Assembly: GCF_025370935.1 (NCBI RefSeq)
Contig: NC_133495.1
Coordinates: 5,032,907 to 5,096,906, forward strand
DNA length: 64,000 bases
Reading direction: 5' to 3'
Origin: Choristoneura fumiferana
Taxonomy: Eukaryota; Arthropoda; Insecta; Lepidoptera; Tortricidae
Shown here piece after piece: positions 1 through 9,942 of the stretch. The notes beneath the pieces were generated by a model, which saw only the letters and a list, made by a program, of their open reading frames with translations, made no database searches and had not been told where the DNA came from. Position numbers and translations under genes: made by a program. Position 1 is the first letter of the stretch, and every line of letters begins with the position of its first letter.

Positions 1-87
1 GGCAACTTGGCCCATACAATAAATACCTTACAGACTAACGTACCTACATATAATCAATAATATTACAATACAAATAAATTATAAATT

Positions 88-312
88 ACAATGAACGACA
101 ACTCGCCACTTGCATCCACCGGTTTCCCGCAAGTCTCACAATGTCGTCATTCTACCTGGAGGGAGGCCTGCCAACGCTTCGTCTTCCGGTCGCCGCTCCT
201 CGAGGACTTCTCCCCAATGAATAATAATGAATATCTGTTCTTCGAGCGATGTGGCCTGCCAATTGCCACTTCAACTTGCATATAATTTTTCGAGCTATGT
301 CAGTGACCCTAG
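88..312 (-). mobile_element. RTE-like non-LTR retrotransposon, C-terminal/3' fragment
   Basis: Read on the minus strand, this matches the start of the fragment at 26930-27130: the GTCA(C)TGACATAGC lead-in, then KW-type codons, a GRP-R-rich stretch and GNRWM codons. The reading frame is broken by indels. It is a decayed, partial copy without the (TGA)n tail. Confidence 0.7.
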
Positions 313-449
313 TTCTTCGCCGAATTTTCGTATTCCGGATATAAATTAATTAGGAATAATTTATGTCATTTTTCTATTAATTAATTATACGCGTGTTGAA
401 TATGAGTGTTGATGTAACCACTACGTAACTATGTTAACTCGTTTGTTTC

Positions 450-1190
450 ATAGTTCTCCATAAGATGGCACTGTGAAATGTGTTGCAATTCATTTATTTT
501 TGTTGTATCAATTACCTATTCAGTTAAATTTCTTGATATCCGTACACCCTCTTTTAAACTTAGTCAATTTGGCTAAATCGGCGCCATCTGTTAGTGTAGC
601 AGGGTACTCGATAGCGATACTTATACTCGTACGCGTGTTGATATGTGTGTCGATTTTACCATTACTTATACTCTTTTTTTAGCATTAGAAAGAAGGCAAG
701 CGATCTTGATGTGTCTTTATATTGAAAAAAACTTTTGCAAATAAGTCACAACAAATAGTAACAATTAGCAAGGATATAATGATCATTTACATGCTTTTGG
801 TATCATAAAAGTAATAGCAACTGTTTTTCAAAACGTTTTTCAATAAAAAGACTCGTCAAGATTGTTTACCCTTTTTCTAATGCTAAAAAACTAAGTACTA
901 TGTAAGTAAACTCTTTTTTATTAGTTTACTCCATTATTTACTGTTTACCCAGTTCTCCAAAAGATGGCATTGCAATGTGTGGGCAATTACTTTATTGTCG
1001 TTTAATTTTAGTCGTATTAGTAAATCAATTAAATTATTCAATTAAATTTGTTGATATCCGTACTCCCTCTTTTAAACTTAGAGTTAATTTGGCAAAATCC
1101 TTCCTCAGTGGCTTACTCGAGTCACAACGTTATTAATTTCAGCGCCATCTGTTAGTTTATCAGGGTACTTGATAGTCATAGCACGTATTT
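450..1190. repeat. Direct repeat pair (450-640 and 950-1185)
   Basis: Two diverged copies share AGTTCTCCA(T/A)AAGATGGCA, then TTGATATCCGTAC(A/T)CCCTC, TTTTAAACTTAG, and GCGCCATCTGTTAGT followed by CAGGGTACT. They lie about 500 bp apart in the same orientation and are separated by the foldback element at 674-890. The second copy carries extra sequence. No coding potential was seen. Confidence 0.6.
674..890. mobile_element. Foldback MITE-like element
   Basis: The left arm TTTTTTTAGCATTAGAAAGA continues with GGCAAGCGATCTTGA. The right arm carries the reverse complement: TCAAGATTGTTTACC, then CTTTTTCTAATGCTAAAAA. Arms are about 40 nt with a few mismatches and the interior is AT-rich. The element separates the two copies of the surrounding direct repeat. 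Confidence 0.6.
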
Positions 1191-2022
1191 GAAAACTTGA
1201 AGGTGGAAACTTAACTCAATCGAATCGAATGTAGTAGCTACCTCCACTTTTAAGGGTTGAATTTTTATACCCTAAGGGTCGAATTTTTGTAGCCTATAAC
1301 CTGGCCGGGGATTTTCTCGTCAGATTAGTAAAGTTTGCATAAAAATCCGTTCAGCCGTTCTCACGTGATGCGCGGTCAAATAAACGACAAACAGATAAAC
1401 AGACAAACAGACAAAAATTCTAAAAACTATTGAAACGTGTTCTGTTATCGATTTTAAGTATTCCCAGACAACTTTTTTTCGAATATCTTTCATGTACAGA
1501 CTTTCGACCCTCTTCAGCTTTATTATATGTATAGATTGATATCAAATAGTAAACTTACGTACGACCTACAAACGTTTGGTATAATATGGCGGTAGATGAA
1601 TAACGTTATAAACAGACATTTTGTAGCTTTCTTCTTGGTTTGCGTATAGTAGAAATTTTTTGTTTTTAATGTCGTTTTGGAAATCAATGAGTTTGGCATA
1701 GAAACCTTTTTGTGCAATGAAAATATATAAGTGATACATGTATAAATTATACTATTTGCTAAATTACTAGTTTTAAATCGAATTATTTTTCAAAACAACA
1801 TATTTGTGAAATGAATAGTATGTGTATGGAACGCTGGTTGTGAAATGAACTTTTGTCAAACAAGTTTCGGTGAAACATTAGTGATCCTATATATAATACA
1901 GTTTCTTCTGTATCTGTAATACGGTATTTTGCATACTCATGAGCTTTGAATCATAAAATTGCACAATAAATTACTGTATTTTACTAACTACCAATCATGA
2001 CTGCAGTTGATTATGAAAAGTC
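1191..2022. other. AT-rich stretch with no gene seen
   Basis: It holds a fragment of a common transposon phrase (AATCCGTTCAGCCGTTCT near 1345) followed by ACAAACAGA-type simple repeats to about 1415. The rest is unique-looking AT-rich sequence without splice-bounded coding. Confidence 0.4.
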
Positions 2023-2277
2023 NNNNNNNNNNNNNNNNNNNNNNNNNNNNNNNNNNNNNNNNNNNNNNNNNNNNNNNNNNNNNNNNNNNNNNNNNNNNNN
2101 NNNNNNNNNNNNNNNNNNNNNNNNNNNNNNNNNNNNNNNNNNNNNNNNNNNNNNNNNNNNNNNNNNNNNNNNNNNNNNNNNNNNNNNNNNNNNNNNNNNN
2201 NNNNNNNNNNNNNNNNNNNNNNNNNNNNNNNNNNNNNNNNNNNNNNNNNNNNNNNNNNNNNNNNNNNNNNNNNNNNN
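2023..2277. other. Assembly gap (255 N)
   Basis: A run of N. Any reading frame across it is an artefact. The flanks are AT-rich. Confidence 0.99.
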
Positions 2278-3111
2278 TCAAAAAGATCTGAACATTTTCA
2301 TAATCTTTATGGAACACCAATAAATACAATGAGTTAACAAAAAGAAAAATTAAAACTAGGTTGACGATTATTCATTAATTGTTATTTGTCATAAATGGGA
2401 TTATTGAAAATAAAGAATTTATTATTATTATTAAGTAAGGTGCTTTGGGGTAAATCCACGTGGATTTTTTGATGAGTTGACATGACGTTTGTAATTTCGT
2501 TAATTACTCCGAGTTGGTAAATTATATTTAAAGTCTTAGGATATTTCTGTCGTTTCCACTAATCGATCTTATATACTATATAAAAAAGTTTCTAAAATAT
2601 GATCGATTTATGGAAATATTGTATTCAAAAACTAGTTACTTATTTTTTTGGCACAGGGGCTATTTCGGAATATAGCGGGGTTATTCTGCGTGTTATTGAA
2701 AGGTGGACTTTATTATAATTTGGCTCAAGTTCATATTTCTTTTTAGGCTGAAATTACCCCATTCATTTTTATTTTTTATTCGTTAGTAATATCCACAGTT
2801 ACAGATTTTTTCAATATCTGTATTCCGAAATAACCCCACAAACGCAATGTGGTTCTCAAATTTGCCGCAAAGGAATATTAAATCTACATATATTATAGAA
2901 CAAAGCTGGATTAGTTACACCATTTATAACTCTTGAACAGCTGGACAGATTATTATGATCTTTGATGTGTGGATTGTAGATTTTGTCTCCGCCCCGAATA
3001 GCAGAATAGGGGAGAGGAGCGAAGCCGCGGGAATATACTAGTAAGTATATAAACAATTAGAAATGCCATGTCACTTTAATATTTTGAACTAGATTTTACC
3101 CGCGGCTACGC

Positions 3112-3310
3112 TCGCGTGAATCATAAACATTCAATGAAGCAAGCAATCAAGCAAGCATGCTAGCAAGCATTTAAGCAATCATTTAAGCTAGCTTGCAAGC
3201 AAGTATGCAAGCAAGCAAGCATGCAAGCAAACATTTAAGCAAGCTTGCAAGTGAGCATGTTTCGCTCGCGTGAACCATAATCATTTCAAAGAAGCAAGTA
3301 TGCAAGCAAC
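3112..3310. repeat. AAGC/GCAA-rich satellite-like tract between direct repeats
   Basis: Irregular units of AAGCAAGC, CATTTAAGCA and AAGCTTGCAAGC alternate for about 170 bp. The tract follows CGCTCGCGTGAATCATAA (3112) and contains a second copy, CGCTCGCGTGAACCATAA (3263), each followed by CATT.CAA(T/A)GAAGCAAG. The whole unit therefore appears to be duplicated about 150 bp apart. Confidence 0.7.
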
Positions 3311-3980
3311 TAAATAAAGTTCATGCTACATCGTTTTGATAGCCGAAGTATCAGGTACGCTACCCTGTTCGACACACTGGAGATCTCTTTAATGTTGTTA
3401 GAGAGGGATCTATTAACAAGGAACCCTACGCCACCCTGTGATGTTTGATCATCCTCGCGGAAGTACAGAAGGTGGCCCGAGTCTAAGATGATGGTGCCCT
3501 CTTTATGTATTTCACTTAACTCCTGAATATGCCACCCTTATGTTCTCCAGCTCCACTTCCAACTGCGCTAGAAGAGTCCTAAAAGTCCGTCCGTTCTAGG
3601 TAGCCAGGGTCAGTTTACTTAGGTAGCCTTGGATCGACCGGGATTCTTAGCATCCTCTGCCCTACCGTTACCATGAACGCTACTATGACAAGGAATAGCG
3701 GGGCGACCGGGAACTGGGGGCCATCTCTTTGCCGTGCGCTTAATTCTGGTAGGGGTTTGCCCATAATCCCCACACTGGGCATGCGAGTTGGCGATCGTAG
3801 GGCACAGTTTATTGCACCGCCGATGCTGCAGCCCATCCGGGGCCCGGGGACTTAACTGTGCCGATTTTGGCTGCGCTATGCCGCAATCAGCCAGCTGCCA
3901 GAGCCCAGTCTGTCAGACGGCAGGGTGCACCACGGGCAGGTAAGGTTGGCTTGGGGTCCATAGATGGAGGTTGGCACCAC
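3311..3980 (-). mobile_element. RTE-like retrotransposon 5' fragment with endonuclease domain
   Basis: On the minus strand, codons from about 3600 down to 3515 read TFRTLLAQLEVELENI. After a frame change the sequence continues as ELSEIHKEGTIILDSGH, GGVGFLV and ISSVSNRVAYLILRLSKR. This matches the N-terminal apurinic-endonuclease-like domain of RTE-clade elements (L..LE.El..i...gl.E, S.GGVGFLV, S.RV..l.l). The region at 3610-3980 would be the 5' UTR and start. The copy stops at 3311 before the catalytic core is complete, so it is dead and is cut at its 3' side. Confidence 0.75.
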
Positions 3981-4552
3981 AAATAAAAAAATGTAAATCT
4001 TGAAAAGTTGAAAGTTTGAATACCTCAGACAATTACCATACTAAAGTAAGCTGGGGTTATTTCGGGAATCACTTCACTGGAATAACCCCTAAAGGGGTAA
4101 TTCGGGAAAAAAAATTAAAATATAGCTAGGCCTTTTAGACTGACACAGTCATTCGCAAAAAACGATTATTTGTCATAACATTAATAGTTCAATCTTGTAA
4201 CTTATCAGGTTTTAGAGTTAGCGGTGTTGGGGTTATTTCGTATTTAACTTTTTGGCACGAAAATGCACTCGACCCAAAAAAATATATATTGCACGTCCAA
4301 CCGATGTCAGCGCCTCGCATCATCTGGAGAGGCGCGAGGAGCGGTAAATGGGGCGTCCATTTAAGTGCTGCCAGTGGTTAAACATCAACACGTTTAGGAG
4401 AAATTTTAAATAAATGGAATAACCCCGTTTACGGAATTACCCTAAAGCACCTTACTATAATTATTTCTTAAAAGAAATCTCTTCCAGACAGAAACAAATA
4501 CAAACTGGATATAACAAGAGGCGTACTGACATAAGTGATATGTATGTGATAA

Positions 4553-4751
4553 TACTAGCTGTTGCCCGCGACTCCGTCCGCGTAGTATTTGTTTAGCGCT
4601 ATCCTGCAAGATCTATGCAATTTTCCGGGATAAAAACTATCCTATGTCCTTCTCCGCGACTCAAACTATCTGTATACCGAATTTCATCTAAATCAGTTAC
4701 ATCCAAACATCTAACTAAACATCCAAACTTCAAATTTATAATGTTAGTAGG
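4553..4751 (-). mobile_element. Helitron-like non-autonomous element
   Basis: Read on the minus strand, it starts TCCTACTAACATTATAA and ends GCGGGCAACAGCTAGT. It contains the CCGGGATAAAAACTATCCTA and ATTTAGATGAAATTCGGTAT-type blocks shared with copies at 26154, 32173, 46365, 60614 and 61909. TC at the start and CTAGT at the end, without inverted repeats, resemble the Lep1-type Helitron-like family of Lepidoptera. That link is from memory. Confidence 0.6.
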
Positions 4752-5142
4752 ATAATCAAAACGTCTGTATCGTTTCCGTGCAACTACTTGCAAATTACAA
4801 TCACATTCCGGAAGTACCTATAACAAACACGAACGGGGAACTCCGATAGTAAATTTATCGCTACTTACGGACTTGATTGTTGAGCCCATTTGGAACCTTG
4901 TCAAAATGATAGATTTGATTGTTTATAAACACGTTGCGATTGATAATTTTAATGACAGGGTACCGTGTGTCGTATGACTAATCTCGACTGTAACATTGAT
5001 AAAATGTTCACACGTTTTCACTTGTTGTCAATTATTCAGATTAGATAGGTGAATTCAAGTATTCAGATTAGAAAAAATATTATTTACTGAGTACTTACCA
5101 CATAAAAAGCCATGGTGCCTTAAATGGTTTGACCTATTGCCT

Positions 5143-5275
5143 CTCAACAGATGAAATAGCGCTAGATGGCGCTAATATCGTAAGCTGTTTGACACTACAG
5201 TCTTGCTAGCGATTGGCTCGTTTAGGTAACGTGACACTTTCAAAGTTGTCAAACGGACTTCACGATACTAACGCC
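5143..5275. mobile_element. Foldback MITE, GCGCTAGATGGCGC family
   Basis: The left arm GAAATAGCGCTAGATGGCGC is followed by GCTAATATCG, and the right end reads GACTTCACGATACTAACGCC. The right terminus is missing because the next element begins at 5278. Related to copies at 7685, 12492 and 14084. Confidence 0.6.
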
Positions 5276-5277
5276 TA

Positions 5278-5443
5278 TAGGTAGTGCCACGAGAGTTGAA
5301 GTGAATGATTACACGCACAGCTACAAAAAAAAACTGATTGCACAAAATGAGAATTAATGAAACAATGATTAAATGTCAAAATCCTGCTGTCATTACACGA
5401 CAAGTTATTGTGGGCGTGACCTCAAGTCTGGTGGCATTACCTA
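5278..5443. mobile_element. MITE with TAGGTAGTGCCAC ends
   Basis: The left end TAGGTAGTGCCACGAGAGTT and the right end (reverse complement TAGGTAATGCCACCAGACTT) match over more than 20 nt. A second copy lies inverted at 63513-63682, sharing interior AATTAATGA...ATGTCAAAATCC. This copy sits exactly at the point where the previous foldback is broken off. Confidence 0.7.
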
Positions 5444-5757
5444 TTCGCTGGGTGCGCGATGACAGCGCCAACTTCTACCGTTACATTTACGGCGGACTTT
5501 GAAATATCAAATGGCCGGCTGTCATTACGAAGAGTAAGGAAATTAACAGATATATCGTAATTTACATATATTCTATTCGATCATGTAAATCTATAGTGTC
5601 GATAATGTTGACCTTTTTTATTTCCCGTCTAAAATGGCATAATTATGACTGTCTTCACTAGAAGTTATAAAATGAACAAACTTAATCGAATAACGCATTT
5701 CATATATAATGCAGGCGATTATTTATGTCTGTAGCAGGTCATTAGTATCAGTTAAAC

Positions 5758-6109
5758 ATGGCCAAATTAATTATAAAAACTGGATTCCGAGCACACTATA
5801 CGACATCGCTTTCCAACCAAACAACAATAAAAGGAAAACACTTAGTTTTGGCTCAATATGTCCAAGATGTAAAAGAAACTAGTGAAGATCATAAATTCAT
5901 AATGAATAATGAGCCACACCATTGAAGCTCGTGTAATTCATCAAACTTCAGTGACATCGACGCCATACAAAACATCTTTATTGTGGAAATTTATAGAATT
6001 TGTGATCACTGTTTTAGCCATTGTTCTTGCAGTTAACTACGCAGCAGGTTTCGTGACGCATATTTATTTATTTTTGCTGAATAATGCACGAATACGTAAA
6101 TTTCACTAG
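5758..6109 (+). CDS. Two overlapping small ORFs, unrecognised; possible frameshifted small gene
   Basis: ATG at 5758 (context AAACATGG) opens 55 codons ending at TGA 5923, starting MAKLIIKTGFRAHYTTSLSN. A second ORF in the +1 frame runs 5909-6109 (66 codons) and carries a clear membrane segment, EFVITVLAIVLAVNYAAGF. Upstream, TATATAA lies at about 5703 and TCAGT at 5748, an arthropod-like TATA and initiator pair, though spaced a little wide. One membrane protein broken by a frameshift is the simplest reading. A chance pair of ORFs in repeat-rich DNA is also possible. No family match is recognised. Confidence 0.25.
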
Positions 6110-6423
6110 GAAATAGTGACAGTTCCTTGTTTGGCCACGACGCGCGCTGCGATCGATTCGTGATTCCCCCACCTCCTACTTTGCACCCAGCCAATACTAG
6201 CCCGTCACAGATAAAGAAACAATAATGTCCTCTGGCAACCCTAACTGTGCCTGTTATAGGATTTCAAACTACTAATATATGTATTAGTTCCGGTTTTCTA
6301 ATTTTACGCTAAAATATTTTTCCAAATGTTTAATAACCCAACTGTTTCATACGGATGAACGATTATGTACAAAATTAGCTTTCAATTACACTTTTGATAT
6401 CGCAGAAGTTTGGAAAAGATACC

Positions 6424-6560
6424 TCGTCGGGTGACAAGCAAAAGTTACTAAATGCAAAAAAAATATTTTAAGGTAAATCAACCATGTTCAAAGAGTAATA
6501 AGGTTGATTATCGACTTTAATTAGTGAACGTAGTTAGTGACTTTTGCTTGTACCCGACGA
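6424..6560. mobile_element. Foldback MITE (TCGTCGGGTGACAAGC ends)
   Basis: TCGTCGGGTGACAAGCAAAA at the left is answered by CTTTTGCTTGTACCCGACGA at the right, with arms of about 26 nt and one or two mismatches. The inner parts (AATCAACC / GGTTGATT) also pair. Total about 137 bp. Confidence 0.65.
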
Positions 6561-6747
6561 CCTATCGGTGCTATAATTATGTATTTATAAAATCACATTA
6601 TACAAAACCGATAAGAAATCATAAAATACTCATTATCAGTGCAATATCGATATAAATGATCGATTGTATCGATTTCATATTGTAATCTATAGCACTTATT
6701 GAGATAGTTCATTTCCGCGTTTAGGAGGTGTTTTTAAATGACTTACT

Positions 6748-7200
6748 AAAACCGGTCAAGTGCGTGTCGGACGACTTGCCACACCAATAAGCTAGATTTC
6801 TAAAAATATACCTATATGACATATGTACATACTTAATCCGTTAGTTAGACTTTAAAAAATATCGGATACGTATTTTTTCTTTTGATAATTAAACAAAAAG
6901 TATATAGCCGGTTAAAGTTTCGGGTGACGTCGCACCTATGTACGCTTTTTACGACTTTTTTGCTTCTTACTTTGTAATACTTTACTAAAAGTCTCTCAAA
7001 AACGGCTGAACCGATTTTGATAAAACATTTCTAAGAACCATCGCTAGAAAACCTGCTTTCAAATAAAAAAAACCGCATTCAAATCGGTCCAGCCGTTTAA
7101 GAGCTATGGTGCCACAGACAGACAGACAAACAGACATACAGACACACAGTCACACATAGCGGTCAAACTTATAACACCCCTCTTTTTGCGTCGGGGTTAA
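6748..7200. repeat. Lepidopteran repeat fragments (GTGCGTGTCGGAC phrase and GCGTCGGGGTTAA end)
   Basis: GGTCAAGTGCGTGTCGGAC at about 6755 matches the phrase at 34852, 37290 and 63800. From about 6955 the phrases AAAACGGCTGAACCGATTTT, ACAGACAGACAAACAGACAT and CTCTTTTTGCGTCGGGGTTA repeat those of the foldback at 18441-18907. Boundaries are unclear. Confidence 0.45.
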
Positions 7201-7258
7201 AAAGACGTCGATATGCTCGACCGAGGCGAAACGACGTTTACCGACGGGAGCACCTGCA

Positions 7259-7377
7259 GGGCTACTACGAAACTCGAAACTCGAAGTACGTATTGTACCG
7301 TCCCTCTCGCTCTCGTATTAAATAGTATAAGTGTCAGAGGGACCGCACGACACGAACTTCGAGTTTCGTAGTAGCCC
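7259..7377. mobile_element. Foldback MITE (GGGCTACTACGAAACTCGAA ends)
   Basis: GGGCTACTACGAAACTCGAA at the left is mirrored by TTCGAGTTTCGTAGTAGCCC at the right. The interior GTCCCTCTCGCTC.TATTAAATAGTATAAGTGTC is shared with copies at 16767-16893 and 37010-37141. It makes a hairpin-capable unit of about 120 bp. Confidence 0.75.
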
Positions 7378-7709
7378 AGCACGTCTTTTTCGCTCTTACT
7401 GCGTGTATATAAAACGTTTTTGGTCGGCTTACGCCGACTCCGCGTCGATAGATGTGGGGAGACCCTAAGGAGTGACGTCACAGGCTCCCACTCCCTGACT
7501 TTGACGCGCGTCATCGTAATAATTTTGTGTTCAATTAAAAAAAAGCAAAATACGTGTCCAATATTTTCCGACGATCTAACTGGCAGAATGATTAGATTTT
7601 TTTAGGACTATTACCCTAATCTTAGCCTATTAGTTTTAGTTCGTGGATATGGACATCAGCAAAATCTGATTCAATGAGAGTTATTCGACAGGCGAAATAT
7701 CGCTAGATG

Positions 7710-8021
7710 TGCATTTTTACTTTAAATGACGCAACATAACTTTTTTTCAGAATTAGGTAATCCTGGGTTCTCCGTACTCAGAATGACGAGCAATCGATTT
7801 TGACTAAGTAAAAAGTGGCCCTAATTTATTTGTCAGTTTTGCGACTTTTTTTTTATATAGGTTATATGGGTCGTTACGAAATGGACATATAAGTTTTTTA
7901 TGGAAAATTGGGGTCATTTTTTTTCTTAGTCAAAATCAATTGCTCGTCATTCAGAGTACAGAGAACCCAGGATTACCCAATTCTGAAAAAAAAGGTTGCG
8001 TCATTTAAAGTAAAAATGCCC
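7710..8021. mobile_element. Foldback element nested in the 7685-8593 MITE
   Basis: The ends GCATTTTTACTTTAAATGAC and GTCATTTAAAGTAAAAATGC are exact reverse complements. Pairing extends inward through GCAAC, TCAGAATT and GGTAATCCTGGGTTCTC for about 80 nt. A perfect 5-bp target duplication, AGATG, flanks it (7705-7709 and 8022-8026), placed exactly where the host arm is interrupted. About 312 bp. Confidence 0.8.
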
Positions 8022-8083
8022 AGATGGCGTATTAGTATCGCGAGGTCCGTTTCACGTTTCAGTCTTGCTTGCGATTGGCTCAA

Positions 8084-8506
8084 TGAGGGCTATCGCGTAT
8101 GAATTCGCCGCTAGAGGCGCTAGTGTAGCGTGAGGTCTCTGAAATGTCAAATCTCATAGTTTTTAGGTGAGCTACGCGGGTTTATTTATAATTAGAATAA
8201 TTTTGTGAATATTTTGCAATATCTGAAATTAATTATGGCAAATATGCGTTCCGGGGCAATGAATGTCTGTGTTTTGAGACAGTTTTGTCTCTCGGAAACC
8301 TTTGTCCTCCCTTTTTTCCGAACAAAACGGGGACTATGCAACACTGTGGCATGATCGATATTTTTATGGTACGGTTTTAATATGTATTAAATATGATTTT
8401 CATCTAAACTTTATTTTCACGCCCGTAATAACAGACTTTGAAAGCCATACTTAAAAACCTCACGCAACAGTGCGCCATCTAGTGAGACAAAAAACGATAG
8501 CCCTCA
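8084..8506. mobile_element. Second element nested in the 7685-8593 MITE
   Basis: TGAGGGCTATCG at 8084-8095 and CGATAGCCCTCA at 8495-8506 are exact inverted repeats. They interrupt the host loop GGCTCA / TTAGTTATTTAACC, which is continuous in the 14084 copy. Inner parts also pair loosely (GGCGCTAGTGTAGCGTGAGG / CCTCACGCAACAGTGCGCC). The target duplication is unclear. Confidence 0.65.
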
Positions 8507-8883
8507 TTAGTTATTTAACCAATCTCAAACATGACGCAAATGCCAAACGGAACCCACGATACTAACGCCATCTAGCGATATTTCGCCTGTCGAAAAGCCC
8601 TCACTAATATATACCTATTATATAACCTCACTAATGTACCTATATTGGTAAATATACCGCAGCTTCTTATAGAAATTAAATACATAATAGGTATTATGTG
8701 ATAAAAACCATTTATCATGCATTTACCGCTATCTATGTATATTTTAGACATGTAGAATGACAATGTACCTATGTGTATAAAATGGTGATATACGACACAC
8801 GTTTACTACATGATGTCATAATGACACTGTTACGATTATTCTGATTTTGAGTAACCTCGTCTTTATCTCAAAGGTATTGTTAC

Positions 8884-9004
8884 GGCGGCGCCTGAAACAT
8901 GTTTTCAGTCCGTTTCAGGCCACCCTCTATCCGTTGACGCCATAACCTGAAAACCCGTTTTCAGGCGTTTTCAGGACCCCTTATGGGCCCCCTGAAGTAC
9001 ATTT
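8884..9004. repeat. Cluster of CCTGAAAAC/GTTTTCAGG palindromes
   Basis: Motifs CGCCTGAAAC, GTTTTCAG, GTTTCAGG, CCTGAAAACCCGTTTTCAGG and CGTTTTCAGG recur within 120 bp. The central one is a perfect 20-nt palindrome. It is probably the end region of a short repeat element. Function unknown. Confidence 0.5.
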
Positions 9005-9519
9005 CAGTATATAGCGAAATTTTCAATAGGAGTGAAAGCACGATTAGAAAGAGACAGCTATACTGAGAACATCCGAGAAGGTGTGTGACATCTCTTTTTG
9101 CTTCGGGGGTTAAAAATGTATGAAAACATACAATACAATACAATAATACGGTATTTGCCTATTTTGTATATGTTTTATAAATTAAAACTACACAATGCCT
9201 GTTATCGAATAAAGAAACAATTTTTAAGCTACCTTTACAAATAACAAAGTTATGAGGGTTTGAAATTCAAGATTAGACAGAGAAAGTCATACTGGCATGT
9301 GACGTCACACGCCAGTACCGCCATACTTGCTGCATAGAGAAAAGCGTTTGAGAAGGAGACAGGTATATAGATTTTTCAAAAATTCACTATAAATCCAATT
9401 TTCAACCGATTTAAGTTTTTCTCTTCGCTAAACACTGTCTGTATATCTTTCATAATAATATTAAGATATGGCAAATTCAGGAGTTGTCAAATACCGTATT
9501 CTTTAATGCACACCAACAA

Positions 9520-9645
9520 ACACAGGTATATACATAGAGATTTTCTAAGGTAAGCAATAGGCGGCCTTCATACACAACAACACATACAGCAGCAACAAAC
9601 AACAACAACAACAACACAACAACAACAACAACATACAGTGTCAAG
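9520..9645. repeat. LINE 3' tail phrase plus (CAA)n microsatellite
   Basis: AAGGTAAGCAATAGGCGGCC (about 9549) is a 3'-end phrase also seen at about 23870, 54870 and 57360, typical of lepidopteran non-LTR ends. It is followed by imperfect CAA repeats to about 9635. Confidence 0.5.
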
Positions 9646-9685
9646 TGTAAAGATATCTTTGACCTCTGTTTATTACGAAAACTCG

Positions 9686-9942
9686 TGGTGTCCTAGTAGT
9701 GGTTAGATTAGACCTATGGCCTCTCATGCAGAGGATCGTGGGTTCAAACCCTGGCTCGCACCTCTGAGTTTTTCGAAAGTCATGTGCGAAATTAGATTTG
9801 CAATTTCCACGAGCTTTACGGTGAAGGACAACATCGTGAGGAAATCTGCAAAAACCTGCGAAGTAATTCAATGGTGGGTGTGACGTTCCCATCCGCACTG
9901 GGCCTGCGTGGGAATTACGGCCCAAGCCCTCCATTCTGAGGG
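9686..9942 (+). mobile_element. tRNA-derived SINE
   Basis: A tRNA-like head carries an A-box-like GTGGTTAGATTAGACC and a B box GGGTTCAAACCC. The body follows (CTCTGAGTTTTTCGAAAGTC, GGTGAAGGACAACATCGTGA, CGTGGGAATTACGG) and the copy ends near CCATTCTGAG. The same body is present inverted at 53850-54147 and, decayed, at 32800-33060. The copy lies about 95 bp upstream of a GCLM splice acceptor. Confidence 0.8.

Larger units (their letters stand above)
2435..4455. mobile_element. About 2-kb region bounded by inverted repeats, with insertions
   Basis: The left end GTAAGGTGCTTTGGGGTAA (2435-2453) and the right end TTACCCTAAAGCACCTTAC (4437-4455) are reverse complements with one mismatch. Inside, GGGGTTATTTCG-type motifs recur near both ends, on both strands (about 2655, 2685, 2825, 4055, 4095, 4230 and 4420). 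The middle carries an AAGC-rich repeat and an RTE fragment. I read this as a cut-and-paste-type non-autonomous element expanded by later insertions. No transposase was seen. Confidence 0.55.
7685..8593. mobile_element. Foldback MITE (TCGACAGGCGAAATATCGCT ends) containing two nested elements
   Basis: The outer ends TCGACAGGCGAAATATCGCT and AGCGATATTTCGCCTGTCGA are exact reverse complements. The uninterrupted relative at 14084-14275 shows the full unit is only about 170-190 bp. The extra length here comes from insertions at 7710-8021 and 8084-8506. Host arm sequence (GTATCGCGAGGTCCGTTT, TTGCGATTGGCTC) resumes between them. Confidence 0.8.

Noticed and set aside
1988..2329. Long open frames across the N run on both strands
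   Set aside because: They exist only because N is not read as a stop. The real flanks are a few codons long.
3120..3310. CRISPR-like array from regularly repeated AAGC blocks
   Set aside because: The units are irregular, there are no unique spacers, and the setting is an animal genome.
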